This document shows positions 42,265 to 51,851 of a stretch of 64,000 nucleotides of DNA, in pieces (position 1 is the stretch's first letter; every line of letters begins with the position of its first letter). The stretch comes from Pelagibacterales bacterium SAG-MED30 (GTDB lineage Bacteria > Pseudomonadota > Alphaproteobacteria > Pelagibacterales > Pelagibacteraceae): NCBI GenBank assembly GCA_014653775.1, contig JACWEA010000002.1, positions 1 through 64,000 on the forward strand, in the 5' to 3' direction. A program made the position numbers and the translations under genes. Under the pieces are notes generated by a model. The model made no database searches and was not told the DNA's origin. It saw nothing but the letters and a program-made list of their open reading frames with translations.

Positions 42265-44028
42265 ATGCCAAGCTATACTGCTCCTGTCGATGATATGATG
42301 TTTCTTTTTGAGAAATTAAGGGATAATAAAAATTATAATGAGTTAGAAAAATATAAAGAAGTTAGTCCTGATCTTGTTAAAGATATTTTAGAGGAAGCCG
42401 CAAAAATAAATCAAAATTTAATTTTACCACTTGCAAAAGTTGGAGATGAAAATCCTGCAGTTTTAGAAAATGGAGTAGTAAGAACTCCTCCTGGATATAA
42501 AGAAGCATATCAGAAATATATTGAAGATGGTTGGACTTCTTTATCTTGTGATCCTAAATATGGTGGTCAAGGAATGCCAAAGACAGTTAGTGCATTTTTT
42601 GATGAGATGCTTTCTTCAGCAAGTTTATCTTTTAAACTTTATAGCGAACTTAGTATAGGTGCATATAATTGTATTAATCATCATGCTTCAGATGAAATAA
42701 AAAATAAATATTTACCGAAAATAGTTGAAGGTAAATGGAGTGGTACGATGTGTTTGACCGAACCTGTTTGTGGAACAGATTTAGGACTTTTAAAAACAAA
42801 AGCAGAAAAACAAACTGATGGAACATACAAAATTAGTGGTCAAAAAATATTTATTACTTCTGGAGATCAAGATTTAACAGAAAATATTATTCATTTAGTA
42901 ATTGCTAGAGCAACAGACTCTCCAGCAGGTACTAAGGGTATAAGTTTATTTTTAGTTCCAAAATTTGCAGTAAATGAAGATGGAAGTATAGGTTCAAGAA
43001 ATGGAATATCGACAGGATCTATCGAAAGTAAAATGGGAATAAAAGGTTCAGCAACATGTGTACTAAACTTTGATGAAGCGACAGGTTATATTATTGGCAA
43101 AAAAGATAAAGGTTTAAGCGCAATGTTTACAATGATGAATCTTGAGAGGATTGTTGTTGGTATTCAAGGTCTAGGAATATCAGAAATCGCTTATCAAAAT
43201 TCACTTGCTTATGCTAAAGAAAGAAAGCAAGGTAAAACTAATAATACAAAATCAACTAATGGTGCTGATTTTATAATTGAACATCCAGATATTAGAAAAT
43301 CTCTATTAAATATGAAATCGATTATAGAGGGTGAGAGAGCATTATGTTTTTGGTTATCTCAACAAACCGAAGTTAGTCTTAATCATCCAGATGAAAAAAT
43401 TCGTCAAGAAGCATCTGATTATGTTTCATTAATGACTCCTGTAGTAAAATCTCTATTTACAGATTTAGGCATGGAAATTACTAATGATGCTATGCAAATT
43501 CATGGAGGTTATGGTTATACGAAAGATCAAGGAATAGAGCAATTATACAGAGATAATAGAATAACACCAATATATGAAGGAACAAATTCTGTACAAGCAG
43601 CAGATTTAGTTTTTAGAAAATTATCTAATAAAAATGGAAATATAATTAATAAGTTTTTAGATTTAATTAAGAATGAAACTAACTCAAGTAATGAAAAGAT
43701 TAAGCCATTTATTAAGGAATTTACCCATTATTTGAATATTTTAGCCAAGTTTAGTGAATGGATAAATGAAAAAGCAAAATCAGATAAAGACGATGTAAGT
43801 GCAGCAGCAAATGATTATTTAAAGACTCTTGGATTTGTCTCTGTTGCTTATGCCTGGATTAAAGTTCTAGAAGTAAGTTTTAAAGACTATAATGAGAACA
43901 AAAATTTTTATGAAGATAAAATAAATACTGCTAAATTTTATTTTGAGAAAGTCTTACCTAGAGCAGAACAACATTACAAAACTGCTATCTCTGGTAGCTC
44001 AAACATAATGAATTTTAAATTCAATTAA
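42265..44028 (+). CDS. dmdC: acyl-CoA dehydrogenase DmdC (3-methylmercaptopropionyl-CoA dehydrogenase)
   Basis: A 587-residue flavoprotein of the long acyl-CoA dehydrogenase type with an extra C-terminal domain, as in DmdC. The FAD/substrate segment MCLTEPVCGTDLGLLKT, a GIKGSATCVLNFD segment, HGGYGYTKDQGIEQLYRD and the probable catalytic Glu E438 (ITPIYEGTNS) are visible. In the DMSP demethylation pathway DmdC oxidises methylmercaptopropionyl-CoA to methylthioacryloyl-CoA. The specific call rests on length, family and its position ahead of dmdB and dmdA; on sequence alone it is a DmdC-like acyl-CoA dehydrogenase. Confidence 0.87.
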   Translation: MPSYTAPVDDMMFLFEKLRDNKNYNELEKYKEVSPDLVKDILEEAAKINQNLILPLAKVGDENPAVLENGVVRTPPGYKEAYQKYIEDGWTSLSCDPKYGGQGMPKTVSAFFDEMLSSASLSFKLYSELSIGAYNCINHHASDEIKNKYLPKIVEGKWSGTMCLTEPVCGTDLGLLKTKAEKQTDGTYKISGQKIFITSGDQDLTENIIHLVIARATDSPAGTKGISLFLVPKFAVNEDGSIGSRNGISTGSIESKMGIKGSATCVLNFDEATGYIIGKKDKGLSAMFTMMNLERIVVGIQGLGISEIAYQNSLAYAKERKQGKTNNTKSTNGADFIIEHPDIRKSLLNMKSIIEGERALCFWLSQQTEVSLNHPDEKIRQEASDYVSLMTPVVKSLFTDLGMEITNDAMQIHGGYGYTKDQGIEQLYRDNRITPIYEGTNSVQAADLVFRKLSNKNGNIINKFLDLIKNETNSSNEKIKPFIKEFTHYLNILAKFSEWINEKAKSDKDDVSAAANDYLKTLGFVSVAYAWIKVLEVSFKDYNENKNFYEDKINTAKFYFEKVLPRAEQHYKTAISGSSNIMNFKFN

Positions 44029-44029
44029 T

Positions 44030-45646
44030 ATGAGTCATTACGATACAAATCTAGAAAAAAATAGTGCAAATTATGTTCCGTTAACACCATTATCTTTTTT
44101 GGAAAGAGCTAAAGATGTTTATCCAAATTATGAGGCAATAGTTTATGAAGATCGAAAGTATACTTGGAGCAAGGTTTTTAAAAGAGCTACTAAATTTGCT
44201 AGTGCACTTGAAAAAATCGGTATTGAAAAAGGAGACACTGTTTCATTTTTAGCCTTCAATACTCCAGAAATTTTTGAAGCTCATTATTCAGTACCTATGA
44301 CAGGCGCTGTATTGAATACAATTAATATAAGATTAGATGCTAACACAATAGCTTATATTTTAAAACACAGTGATGCAAAAGTATTAGTTGTAGATAGACA
44401 ACTTCATATAGAGGTTAAAAAAGCATTAAGTAAGTTAGATAAAAAAATTTTTGTAATAGATATTCATGATAAATTTGCAGATCAATCAAAATTAGAAAAA
44501 ATTGGTGACTTAGAGTATGAAAGTTTTTTAAATACAGGTGAAGATGAATATGTTTGGAAAATGCCTAAAGATGAATGGCAAGCTATATCATTAAGCTATA
44601 CCTCTGGAACAACTGGAAATCCAAAAGGGGTTGTTTATCATCATAGAGGAGCATATCTAATGTCTACAGGAAGTGCAGTGGCTTGGAATATGCCAAATAG
44701 ATTAAATTTTTTAACAATAGTACCAATGTTTCATTGTAATGGCTGGTGTTATCCTTGGACTGTTCCAATGTTAAATGGAAGAACTATCTGTTTAAGAAAT
44801 ATAGATGTAAAAAAAATTTTTGAATTAATAGATAAATATAACATTACTCATTTTGGTGGTGCACCTATTGTATTAAATATGATAACTAGTGCTCCTGAAA
44901 GTGATAGAAAACAATTAAAGAATAAAGTTCAAGTACTTACTGCAGGAGCACCTCCTCCAAGTATAATTTTTAAAAAGATGAAACAACTTGGATTTGAAGT
45001 GATGCATGTTTATGGATTAACCGAAACTTATGGTCATGTTACTCAGTGTGCTTGGAATAATGCCTGGAATGAACTTGATGAAGATAAACAAAATGAAATT
45101 AAAGCTAGACAAGGTGTTAGATACCCTAACCTTGAAGGTGCAACTATTATGAATCCAGAAACAATGAAAGAAGTTCCTAGAGATGGAAAAACTATCGGTG
45201 AAATCATGTTGAGAGGTAACGTAGTTATGAAAGGTTATTTTAAAGATAAAGCCGCAACTGATAAAGCTATGGCTGGGGGCTGGTTTCATTCAGGAGATCT
45301 AGCTGTAATACACCCTGATGGGTACGTTAAAATACAAGACAGATCAAAAGATATAATTATTTCAGGAGGAGAAAACATATCTTCTATTGAAATAGAAAAT
45401 ACATTATCGAAACATCCTTCGGTATCTATTGCCGCGGTAGTCGCTAAACCAGATGAAAAATGGGGAGAAGTACCTTGTGCATTTATTGAGTCTGTTAAAG
45501 ATAAACCCATCACTGAAAAAGAATTAATTGATTTTTGTAAAGAAACTTTAGCTGGATTTAAGGTACCAAAACAAGTTATTTTCTGTGAATTACCTAAAAC
45601 TTCTACAGGTAAAATTCAAAAATTTGAATTGAGAAAAAAATTTTAG
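44030..45646 (+). CDS. dmdB: acyl-CoA synthetase DmdB (3-methylmercaptopropionate-CoA ligase)
   Basis: A 538-residue adenylate-forming enzyme. The AMP-binding motif YTSGTTGNPKG is at 190-200, GGEN and GWFHSGDLAVIHPDGYVKI mark the hinge region, and K528 in KTSTGKIQ is the adenylation Lys. The N-terminal NYVPLTPLSFLERAKDVYP is typical of DmdB-type ligases. It would activate methylmercaptopropionate with CoA and ATP. It starts two bases after dmdC and lies two genes ahead of dmdA. Confidence 0.88.
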   Translation: MSHYDTNLEKNSANYVPLTPLSFLERAKDVYPNYEAIVYEDRKYTWSKVFKRATKFASALEKIGIEKGDTVSFLAFNTPEIFEAHYSVPMTGAVLNTINIRLDANTIAYILKHSDAKVLVVDRQLHIEVKKALSKLDKKIFVIDIHDKFADQSKLEKIGDLEYESFLNTGEDEYVWKMPKDEWQAISLSYTSGTTGNPKGVVYHHRGAYLMSTGSAVAWNMPNRLNFLTIVPMFHCNGWCYPWTVPMLNGRTICLRNIDVKKIFELIDKYNITHFGGAPIVLNMITSAPESDRKQLKNKVQVLTAGAPPPSIIFKKMKQLGFEVMHVYGLTETYGHVTQCAWNNAWNELDEDKQNEIKARQGVRYPNLEGATIMNPETMKEVPRDGKTIGEIMLRGNVVMKGYFKDKAATDKAMAGGWFHSGDLAVIHPDGYVKIQDRSKDIIISGGENISSIEIENTLSKHPSVSIAAVVAKPDEKWGEVPCAFIESVKDKPITEKELIDFCKETLAGFKVPKQVIFCELPKTSTGKIQKFELRKKF

Positions 45647-45654
45647 GTAATTAA

Positions 45655-46431
45655 TTGATATTTAAAATAGAAAATAAAAGTGTTTATGCTTCAGATGCAG
45701 GACAAGGTATAAATAATTCTAAAGACACTATTGTTTTTCTCCATGGAAGTGGTCTTTCTCATATCGTTTGGTCTTTAATTGAACAATTTTTTTCTAACAA
45801 AAATTTTAATGTGCTATCTATTGATTTACCTGGTCATGGAAATTCCGAAGGTCCTTGTTTAGATAGTATTGAAAAAATTGCGGATTGGTTAGAAAAAGTT
45901 TTTTCAGAACTAAAATTGGATAAAGTAATAATTGTTGGACACTCTCAAGGTTGTTTAGAAGCACTTGAATATTCTATTAAATACAAAAGTAGATTAAAAA
46001 AAATAGTTTTTGTTGGTGGTTCTTACAGTATGCCAGTAAATAAAGATTTAATTGATTTAGCATCTAATGGAGATTCTGATGCTGTTAAATTAATGATGAA
46101 GTGGGGATATGAGGGTTCTAAAAAATTTATAGGTGGAAATCCTATAAAAAGAATAATTCAATCCTCTAGAGATATAAGTAAAATTTTAGCGATTGACCTT
46201 ATTGCGTGCAACAATTATTCAAACGGACTCTATGCTGCTAAGGCAATAGATTGTCCAACTTTGTTAATTTTAGGAGAGTTAGACAAAATGATAAATTTAG
46301 AGATTGGAAAAAAATTTGCAAACTTAGTTAAAAATTCGACAACACATATAATTGAAGGATGTGGTCATATGATTATGATTGAAAATGCGTTTGAAATGAG
46401 AGAAAAGGTCTTAGAATTTTTAATAAAATGA
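45655..46431 (+). CDS. alpha/beta hydrolase inside the DMSP demethylation operon
   Basis: A 258-residue alpha/beta-hydrolase-fold protein starting at TTG. The triad is visible: nucleophile S97 in GHSQGCLE, D210 in LGELDKMI and H238 in [10 protein letters not shown], with the oxyanion region [10 protein letters not shown] (27-36). It sits nine bases after dmdB and overlaps dmdA by four bases, so it is translationally tied to the pathway. It could be a thioesterase or a hydrolase acting on a pathway intermediate; its family differs from the crotonase-type DmdD and AcuH hydratases. No such role is established to my knowledge. Confidence 0.85.
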   Translation: MIFKIENKSVYASDAGQGINNSKDTIVFLHGSGLSHIVWSLIEQFFSNKNFNVLSIDLPGHGNSEGPCLDSIEKIADWLEKVFSELKLDKVIIVGHSQGCLEALEYSIKYKSRLKKIVFVGGSYSMPVNKDLIDLASNGDSDAVKLMMKWGYEGSKKFIGGNPIKRIIQSSRDISKILAIDLIACNNYSNGLYAAKAIDCPTLLILGELDKMINLEIGKKFANLVKNSTTHIIEGCGHMIMIENAFEMREKVLEFLIK

Positions 46432-47537
46432 AAAATTTTCCAATTGTAAAATCGAGAAGATTAAGAAGTACTCCTTATACTGACAGGATAGAGTCTCATG
46501 GTGTAAGTAGCTATACAGTTTATAATCATATGTTGCTACCAGCAACATTTAAATCTTTAGAGTCTGATTACGAACATTTAAAAAAATTTGTACAAGTATG
46601 GGATGTAGCAGCAGAGAGACAAGTAGAAATTAAGGGTAAAGATTCTGCAAAACTTGTTCAATTAATGACATGTAGAGATTTATCTAAATCAAAAGTTGGC
46701 AAGTGTTATTATTCACCTTTAATTGATGATCAAGGTTATTTAGTAAATGATCCAATTATTAATAAATTAGCAGAAGATAGATGGTGGCTTTCTATCGCAG
46801 ATTCTGATGTGATATTTTTTGCAAAAGGTCTTGCAGCAGGAAATAAACTTGATGTTGATATCAAAGAACCAAATGTGAATATTTTAGCTGTTCAGGGACC
46901 TCGCTCTGATGACTTAATGGAAAAATTATTTGGTAATCAAATAAGACAGTTAAAATTTTTTAATTTTAATTATTATGAATTTAAAGGTAATAAATATTTT
47001 ATAGCTAGATCAGGATGGTCAAAACAAGGAGGTTTTGAGATTTATGTTGAAGATAATTCAGCTGGCCAAGATCTTTATGATTATTTATTCGAATATGGAA
47101 AAGAATTTAATGTTAGAGCGGGTTGTCCAAATTTAATTGAAAGAATAGAGTCAGCATTATTATCTTATGGAAATGATTTTGATAATAGAGATAACCCTTT
47201 TGAAGCAAATTTTGATAAGTTTGTAAACCTTGATTCAGAAGTTAACTTTTTAGGAAAAGAAAAACTTAAAAAAATAAGAAAAGAAGGAATAAAAAGAAAA
47301 TTGATGGGTGTTATTATAGATCATAATAAAATCGATATGTATTGTGAAAAAACATTGTTGGATGACAGTAATAATGTAGTAGGTTATGTAAGATCAGCTA
47401 CATATTCCCCAACCTTTAAAAAGGTTATAGGGATTGCAATGATTAATAAACCCTATTGGAGCTCTAAAGATCAATTTAAAATAGATATTGATGAAAAAAT
47501 ATTTGTAGGAACAGTTTGCGATTTACCCTTCATTTAG
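46428..47537 (+). CDS. dmdA: DMSP demethylase DmdA
   Basis: DmdA transfers a methyl group from dimethylsulfoniopropionate to tetrahydrofolate, giving methylmercaptopropionate and 5-methyl-THF. The protein is 369 residues, the length I recall for the Pelagibacter enzyme, and shows its characteristic segments: [92 protein letters not shown] and a final GTVCDLPFI. The fold is GcvT-like. It is the last gene of the dmdC-dmdB-hydrolase-dmdA run. Confidence 0.96.
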   Translation: MKNFPIVKSRRLRSTPYTDRIESHGVSSYTVYNHMLLPATFKSLESDYEHLKKFVQVWDVAAERQVEIKGKDSAKLVQLMTCRDLSKSKVGKCYYSPLIDDQGYLVNDPIINKLAEDRWWLSIADSDVIFFAKGLAAGNKLDVDIKEPNVNILAVQGPRSDDLMEKLFGNQIRQLKFFNFNYYEFKGNKYFIARSGWSKQGGFEIYVEDNSAGQDLYDYLFEYGKEFNVRAGCPNLIERIESALLSYGNDFDNRDNPFEANFDKFVNLDSEVNFLGKEKLKKIRKEGIKRKLMGVIIDHNKIDMYCEKTLLDDSNNVVGYVRSATYSPTFKKVIGIAMINKPYWSSKDQFKIDIDEKIFVGTVCDLPFI

Positions 47538-47552
47538 TATAAAACTTAGATC

Positions 47553-48560
47553 ATGAATATTGCAATAGTAGGTGCAACTGGAAATGTTGGTAGAAAAACT
47601 TTAGAAGTTCTTGAAAAAAAAGAATTACCAATTGACAATCTATATTTATTAGCATCTTCCAAAAGTGTTGGAACAAAAATTTCATTTAAAGGTGAAGAAC
47701 ATAAAGTTTCTGATTTGAAAAACTTTGATTTTTCAAAAGTAAAAATTACATTTTTTGCAGCAGGTGGAAAAATTTCAGAAGAATTTGCGGGAAAAGCAGC
47801 TAAACATAGTATAGTCATAGATAATTCAAGTTATTATAGAATGGATCCTGATGTTCCTTTGATTGTCCCACAGGTTAACGCTGATCATTTGAATAATATT
47901 AATAAGAATATTATAGCAAATCCAAATTGTTCAACTGCACAATTGGTGATTGTACTAAAACCTTTGCATGATTTATTTTCAATTAAAAGAATAGTTGTTT
48001 CAACTTACCAATCAGTTTCTGGAGGAGGTAAAGCACCTATGGATGAATTAATTGAACAAACCAAATCAGTTTTAGAAGGCAAAAAAGTTAAATCTAAAAA
48101 TTTTACAAAACAAATAGCTTTTAATGCTATTCCACATATCGATGTATTTTCTGAAGATGGTTATACAAAAGAAGAAATTAAAATGAATAATGAAACCAAA
48201 AAAATTTTAGATGTTAAAATTGATTTGACGGCAACTTGTGTTAGATTACCAATATCCATCTCTCATTCTGAGTCAGTTAATGTTCAATTTGAAAAACCTT
48301 TTTCTCTGGATAAAGTTAAAGAGGCTTTAGATAACTTTGAAGGATGTAAAGTAATTGATGAGAGAATTGATGGAGGATATTTGACTCCATTAGAAGCTGA
48401 GGGAAGAGATGAAACATTTATATCTAGAATAAGAGAGGATAAAACAATTAAAAATGGATTAAATTTGTGGATTGTCTCAGATAATCTTTTAAGGGGCGCG
48501 GCCTTGAATGCAGTCGAAATAGCTGAAACATTGATTAAAAATGATTTCTATGAAAAATAA
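47553..48560 (+). CDS. asd: aspartate-semialdehyde dehydrogenase
   Basis: Asd reduces aspartyl phosphate to the semialdehyde, feeding lysine/diaminopimelate, threonine and methionine synthesis. The 335-residue protein has the NADP loop GATGNVGRKTL (7-17), the catalytic C126 in NPNCSTAQL and RLPISISHSESVNVQF. It is 15 bases behind dmdA and its end overlaps sdhC by 20 bases from the first possible start. Confidence 0.96.
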   Translation: MNIAIVGATGNVGRKTLEVLEKKELPIDNLYLLASSKSVGTKISFKGEEHKVSDLKNFDFSKVKITFFAAGGKISEEFAGKAAKHSIVIDNSSYYRMDPDVPLIVPQVNADHLNNINKNIIANPNCSTAQLVIVLKPLHDLFSIKRIVVSTYQSVSGGGKAPMDELIEQTKSVLEGKKVKSKNFTKQIAFNAIPHIDVFSEDGYTKEEIKMNNETKKILDVKIDLTATCVRLPISISHSESVNVQFEKPFSLDKVKEALDNFEGCKVIDERIDGGYLTPLEAEGRDETFISRIREDKTIKNGLNLWIVSDNLLRGAALNAVEIAETLIKNDFYEK

Positions 48561-48933
48561 GGAACCTTTATCTCCTCATATTCAAATTTATAGTTGGCAT
48601 ATTTCATCTTTAGTATCCATCTCTCATAGAATAACTGGTATAATTAATATAATTTCAATTACATTAATTTGTTTGTGGGCTTCATTACTTCTATTTGGGG
48701 AAAGCTATTATATAATAATAGATTTATTCTTGAGTTCACTAATAGGTAAATTTATTATTTTAATACTTACTTGGTCTTTTTCTTTTCAAATTTTGAGCGA
48801 AATAAGACACTTGATTATGGATTTTGGTTATGGATTTGAACTTAAAACTACCAAAATAACAGGTTTATTAGTGATATTTGGATCAATATTTTTAACAGTA
48901 GTTTTGTACTTAGTTGGAAAAAATTTTATTTAA
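48541..48933 (+). CDS. sdhC: succinate dehydrogenase cytochrome b556 subunit
   Basis: A 130-residue membrane anchor subunit with three helices. PLSPHIQIYSWHISSLVSISHRITG is the SdhC N-terminus with the heme/quinone-site region, and the segment LSEIRHLIMDFGYGFE holds the heme-ligand His in the conserved RHLxxD pattern. The first ATG (48541) overlaps asd; a second ATG at 48550 would give a more typical N-terminus. It opens sdhCDAB. Confidence 0.94.
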   Translation: MISMKNKEPLSPHIQIYSWHISSLVSISHRITGIINIISITLICLWASLLLFGESYYIIIDLFLSSLIGKFIILILTWSFSFQILSEIRHLIMDFGYGFELKTTKITGLLVIFGSIFLTVVLYLVGKNFI

Positions 48934-48934
48934 A

Positions 48935-49258
48935 ATGATTAATGCAACTAAAAAATGGATTTTTTTAAAAATTAGTGGAGCAATATTAATTCCCTTGATG
49001 GTATGGTTTATTTTAAATTTAATTAAAGTTTATGATCAAGAATATGTAAATGTTGTAAATTTTTTTACAAACTCGTTATCTAAGTTTTTATTTAGTATTT
49101 TTATTATTGTTGCTTACTTCTTTTCAGCATTGAGTATTAGTGAGGTTTTCGAGGATTATATTAAAAATGCTAAAATCAAAAATGTCGCAAATAGGCTTTT
49201 ATACGTTTCAGCAGTGGCAATTCCATTAATTACAATTATATTAATATCTATCTTATGA
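48935..49258 (+). CDS. sdhD: succinate dehydrogenase membrane anchor subunit
   Basis: A 107-residue protein with three hydrophobic helices, using the ATG at 48935 one base after sdhC. Sequence conservation of SdhD is low, so the call rests on its place between sdhC and sdhA, its length and topology. With SdhC it binds quinone and anchors SdhAB. Its end overlaps sdhA by four bases. The heme-ligand region is not as clear as in SdhC. Confidence 0.88.
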   Translation: MINATKKWIFLKISGAILIPLMVWFILNLIKVYDQEYVNVVNFFTNSLSKFLFSIFIIVAYFFSALSISEVFEDYIKNAKIKNVANRLLYVSAVAIPLITIILISIL

Positions 49259-51030
49259 ATTCTTACAAAATAATTAATCACGAATATGATGTTGTTGTTT
49301 TAGGAGCTGGAGGTTCAGGTTTAAGAGCCGCAGTGGGCTTAAGTGAAGCTGGATTAAAAACCGCATGTATTTCAAAAGTTTTTCCAACTAGAAGCCATAC
49401 TTCAGCTGCTCAAGGAGGTATTTCGGCGGCGCTTGGTAATATGGGAGAAGATGATTGGCGTTGGCATATGTATGATACAGTTAAAGGAGCTGATTGGTTA
49501 GGTGATCAAGATAGTATCGAATATCTTTGTAAAGAAGCACCGAAAGCAGTGATTGAATTAGAAAAATATGGTGTTCCTTTTAGTAGAACTGAAGATGGAA
49601 AAATTTATCAAAGACCTTTTGGTGGCATGACAAAAAACTATGGTAACGGCACTGTTCAAAGAACTTGTGCAGCCGCAGATAGAACAGGTCATGCAATTTT
49701 ACATACTCTTTACGGACAAGCTTTGAAACATAACACAGAATTTTTTATAGAATACTTTGCACTAGATCTAATTATGAAAAATGGTGAATGTAAAGGTTTA
49801 ATAGCATGGAACCTTAATGATGGTACCATTCATAGATTTAGATCTCATATTACGATTATCGCAACTGGTGGATATGGTAAAATTTATTATTCTGCCACTT
49901 CAGCTCATACATGTACTGGTGATGGAAATGCAATGATATTGCGAGCAGGCTTACCTTTGCAAGATATGGAATTTGTTCAATTTCATCCAACAGGAATTTA
50001 TGGACATGGCACTTTAATTTCAGAGGGTGTTAGAGGAGAAGGAGGATATTTAGTCAATTCAAAAGGTGAAAAATTTATGGAACGTTATGCACCTAAAGCT
50101 AAAGATTTAGCATCTCGAGATGTAGTTAGTAGATCTATAGCAGTAGAAATTAATGAAGGTAGAGGAGTTGGAAAAGAAAAAGATCATGTACATTTACATT
50201 TAAGTCACTTAGATTCAAAAGTAATTGAGGAACGACTTCCTGGGATTTCAGAGTCATCAAGATTATTTGCCAATGTTGATGTAACTAAAGAACCAATACC
50301 AGTTGTTCCAACAGTTCATTATAATATGGGAGGTATACCTACAAATTATAAAGCAGAAGTTTTAACTTTAAATGGTTCAGAAAAAACAGTTCCTGGATTG
50401 ATGGCAATTGGTGAGGCTGCTTGTGTTTCAGTACATGGAGCTAATAGGCTAGGATCAAATTCTTTAATTGATTTAGTAGTTTTTGGAAGAGCAGCAGCAA
50501 AACGGGCTTCAGAAATAGTTAAACCTAACATGCCTCATGAAAGTATTGATGAGTCAGAAACTGAAAAATGTCTAGAAAGATTTGACAAACTTAGAAATGC
50601 TAATGGAGAAAATAGTACTGCAGAGCTTAGAGTAAATATGCAAAAAACTATGCAATCAAAATGTGCAGTATTCAGATCAGAAAATACTCTTAAAGAAGGA
50701 GTTGATGAAATCAGAAAAACTTATGATGGAATGGGATCTTTATCAGTTAAAGATAGATCATTAATTTTTAATACTGATTTAGTTGAAACTTTAGAATTTG
50801 ATAATTTGATAAGACAAGCTATTACCACAATAGACTCAGCTTATCATAGAAAAGAAAGCAGGGGAGCACATGCAAGAGAAGATTTTCCTAAAAGAGATGA
50901 TGAAAAATATATGAAACATACTCTTTCATGGTTTAATGGAAAAGAAACAAAAATCAATTATAGATCAGTTCATAGAAACACTTTAACTAATGAGGTTCAA
51001 TACTTTCCACCTCAAGAAAGAGTTTATTAA
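49255..51030 (+). CDS. sdhA: succinate dehydrogenase flavoprotein subunit
   Basis: The 591-residue catalytic subunit oxidising succinate to fumarate. The FAD loop [10 protein letters not shown] is near residues 17-26, the covalent flavin His is H48 in [12 protein letters not shown], and [31 protein letters not shown] and [17 protein letters not shown] are typical. Length is normal. It shares one base with sdhB. Confidence 0.98.
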   Translation: MNSYKIINHEYDVVVLGAGGSGLRAAVGLSEAGLKTACISKVFPTRSHTSAAQGGISAALGNMGEDDWRWHMYDTVKGADWLGDQDSIEYLCKEAPKAVIELEKYGVPFSRTEDGKIYQRPFGGMTKNYGNGTVQRTCAAADRTGHAILHTLYGQALKHNTEFFIEYFALDLIMKNGECKGLIAWNLNDGTIHRFRSHITIIATGGYGKIYYSATSAHTCTGDGNAMILRAGLPLQDMEFVQFHPTGIYGHGTLISEGVRGEGGYLVNSKGEKFMERYAPKAKDLASRDVVSRSIAVEINEGRGVGKEKDHVHLHLSHLDSKVIEERLPGISESSRLFANVDVTKEPIPVVPTVHYNMGGIPTNYKAEVLTLNGSEKTVPGLMAIGEAACVSVHGANRLGSNSLIDLVVFGRAAAKRASEIVKPNMPHESIDESETEKCLERFDKLRNANGENSTAELRVNMQKTMQSKCAVFRSENTLKEGVDEIRKTYDGMGSLSVKDRSLIFNTDLVETLEFDNLIRQAITTIDSAYHRKESRGAHAREDFPKRDDEKYMKHTLSWFNGKETKINYRSVHRNTLTNEVQYFPPQERVY

Positions 51031-51809
51031 TGGTTCAAATAAATTTGCCTGAAAATTCTAGAGTTATAAAAGGCAAATATTTTAAAGATAAAACTGGTTC
51101 TAAGAATTTAAGAAAGATAAATATTTACAGATGGGATCCTTCTACAAGAGAAAAACCCAGAATTGATACTTATGAAGTAGATATGGATAATTGTCCTTCT
51201 AAAGTGTTAGATATTTTGAATAAGATAAAAAATGAGATAGATCCTACAATAGCTTATAGAAGATCCTGTGCTCATGGAGTGTGTGGTTCTTGTGCAATGA
51301 ATATGGGTGGAAAAAATGGATTAGCCTGCACAACTCCTCATGCAGAGATTGATGGTGATATTAATATTTATCCTTTACCTCATCTTAAAGTTAAAAGAGA
51401 TTTAATTGGTGATTTAGATGGGCTTTATAAACAATATCAATCAATTGAACCTTGGTTAAAATCAAATTCAAAATCTGAGTCTAAAGAAATTTTTCAATCA
51501 AAAAAAGATAGAGCTAAATTAGATGGAGCATATGAATGTATAATGTGTGCCTGCTGCTCGACATCCTGCCCAAGCTATTGGTGGAATGGTGATAAATATC
51601 TAGGACCAGCTGTTTTATTACAAGCTTATAGATGGATAATAGATAGTAGAGACGAGGAGAGACAAAAAAGACTAAAAAAAGTTGCGGATGAACTTAAACT
51701 TTATAGATGTCATACAATTCTTAACTGTACTAGCGCTTGTCCAAAAGGTTTGAATCCTGCAAAAGCTATAGCGGAAATAAAAAAAATGTTAGCAACTGCT
51801 AACGTTTAA
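51030..51809 (+). CDS. sdhB: succinate dehydrogenase iron-sulfur subunit
   Basis: A 259-residue protein with the [2Fe-2S] Cys cluster in [18 protein letters not shown], the [4Fe-4S] motif [12 protein letters not shown] and the [3Fe-4S] motif in [17 protein letters not shown]. It passes electrons from SdhA to the quinone site. A small hairpin with a T-run lies just after the stop. Confidence 0.98.
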   Translation: MVQINLPENSRVIKGKYFKDKTGSKNLRKINIYRWDPSTREKPRIDTYEVDMDNCPSKVLDILNKIKNEIDPTIAYRRSCAHGVCGSCAMNMGGKNGLACTTPHAEIDGDINIYPLPHLKVKRDLIGDLDGLYKQYQSIEPWLKSNSKSESKEIFQSKKDRAKLDGAYECIMCACCSTSCPSYWWNGDKYLGPAVLLQAYRWIIDSRDEERQKRLKKVADELKLYRCHTILNCTSACPKGLNPAKAIAEIKKMLATANV

Positions 51810-51832
51810 TCAATAGACTATTGAGATTTTTT
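51810..51832 (+). terminator. weak terminator-like hairpin after sdhB
   Basis: TCAATAGACTATTGA (51810-51824) is a near-perfect palindrome overlapping the end of the sdhB stop region, followed by GA and six T residues. The stem is short and AT-rich, so termination may be partial; it marks the boundary between sdhCDAB and the mmsA-mdh-suc run. Confidence 0.55.
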
Positions 51833-51851
51833 GATCTAAAAGATCGTATTC

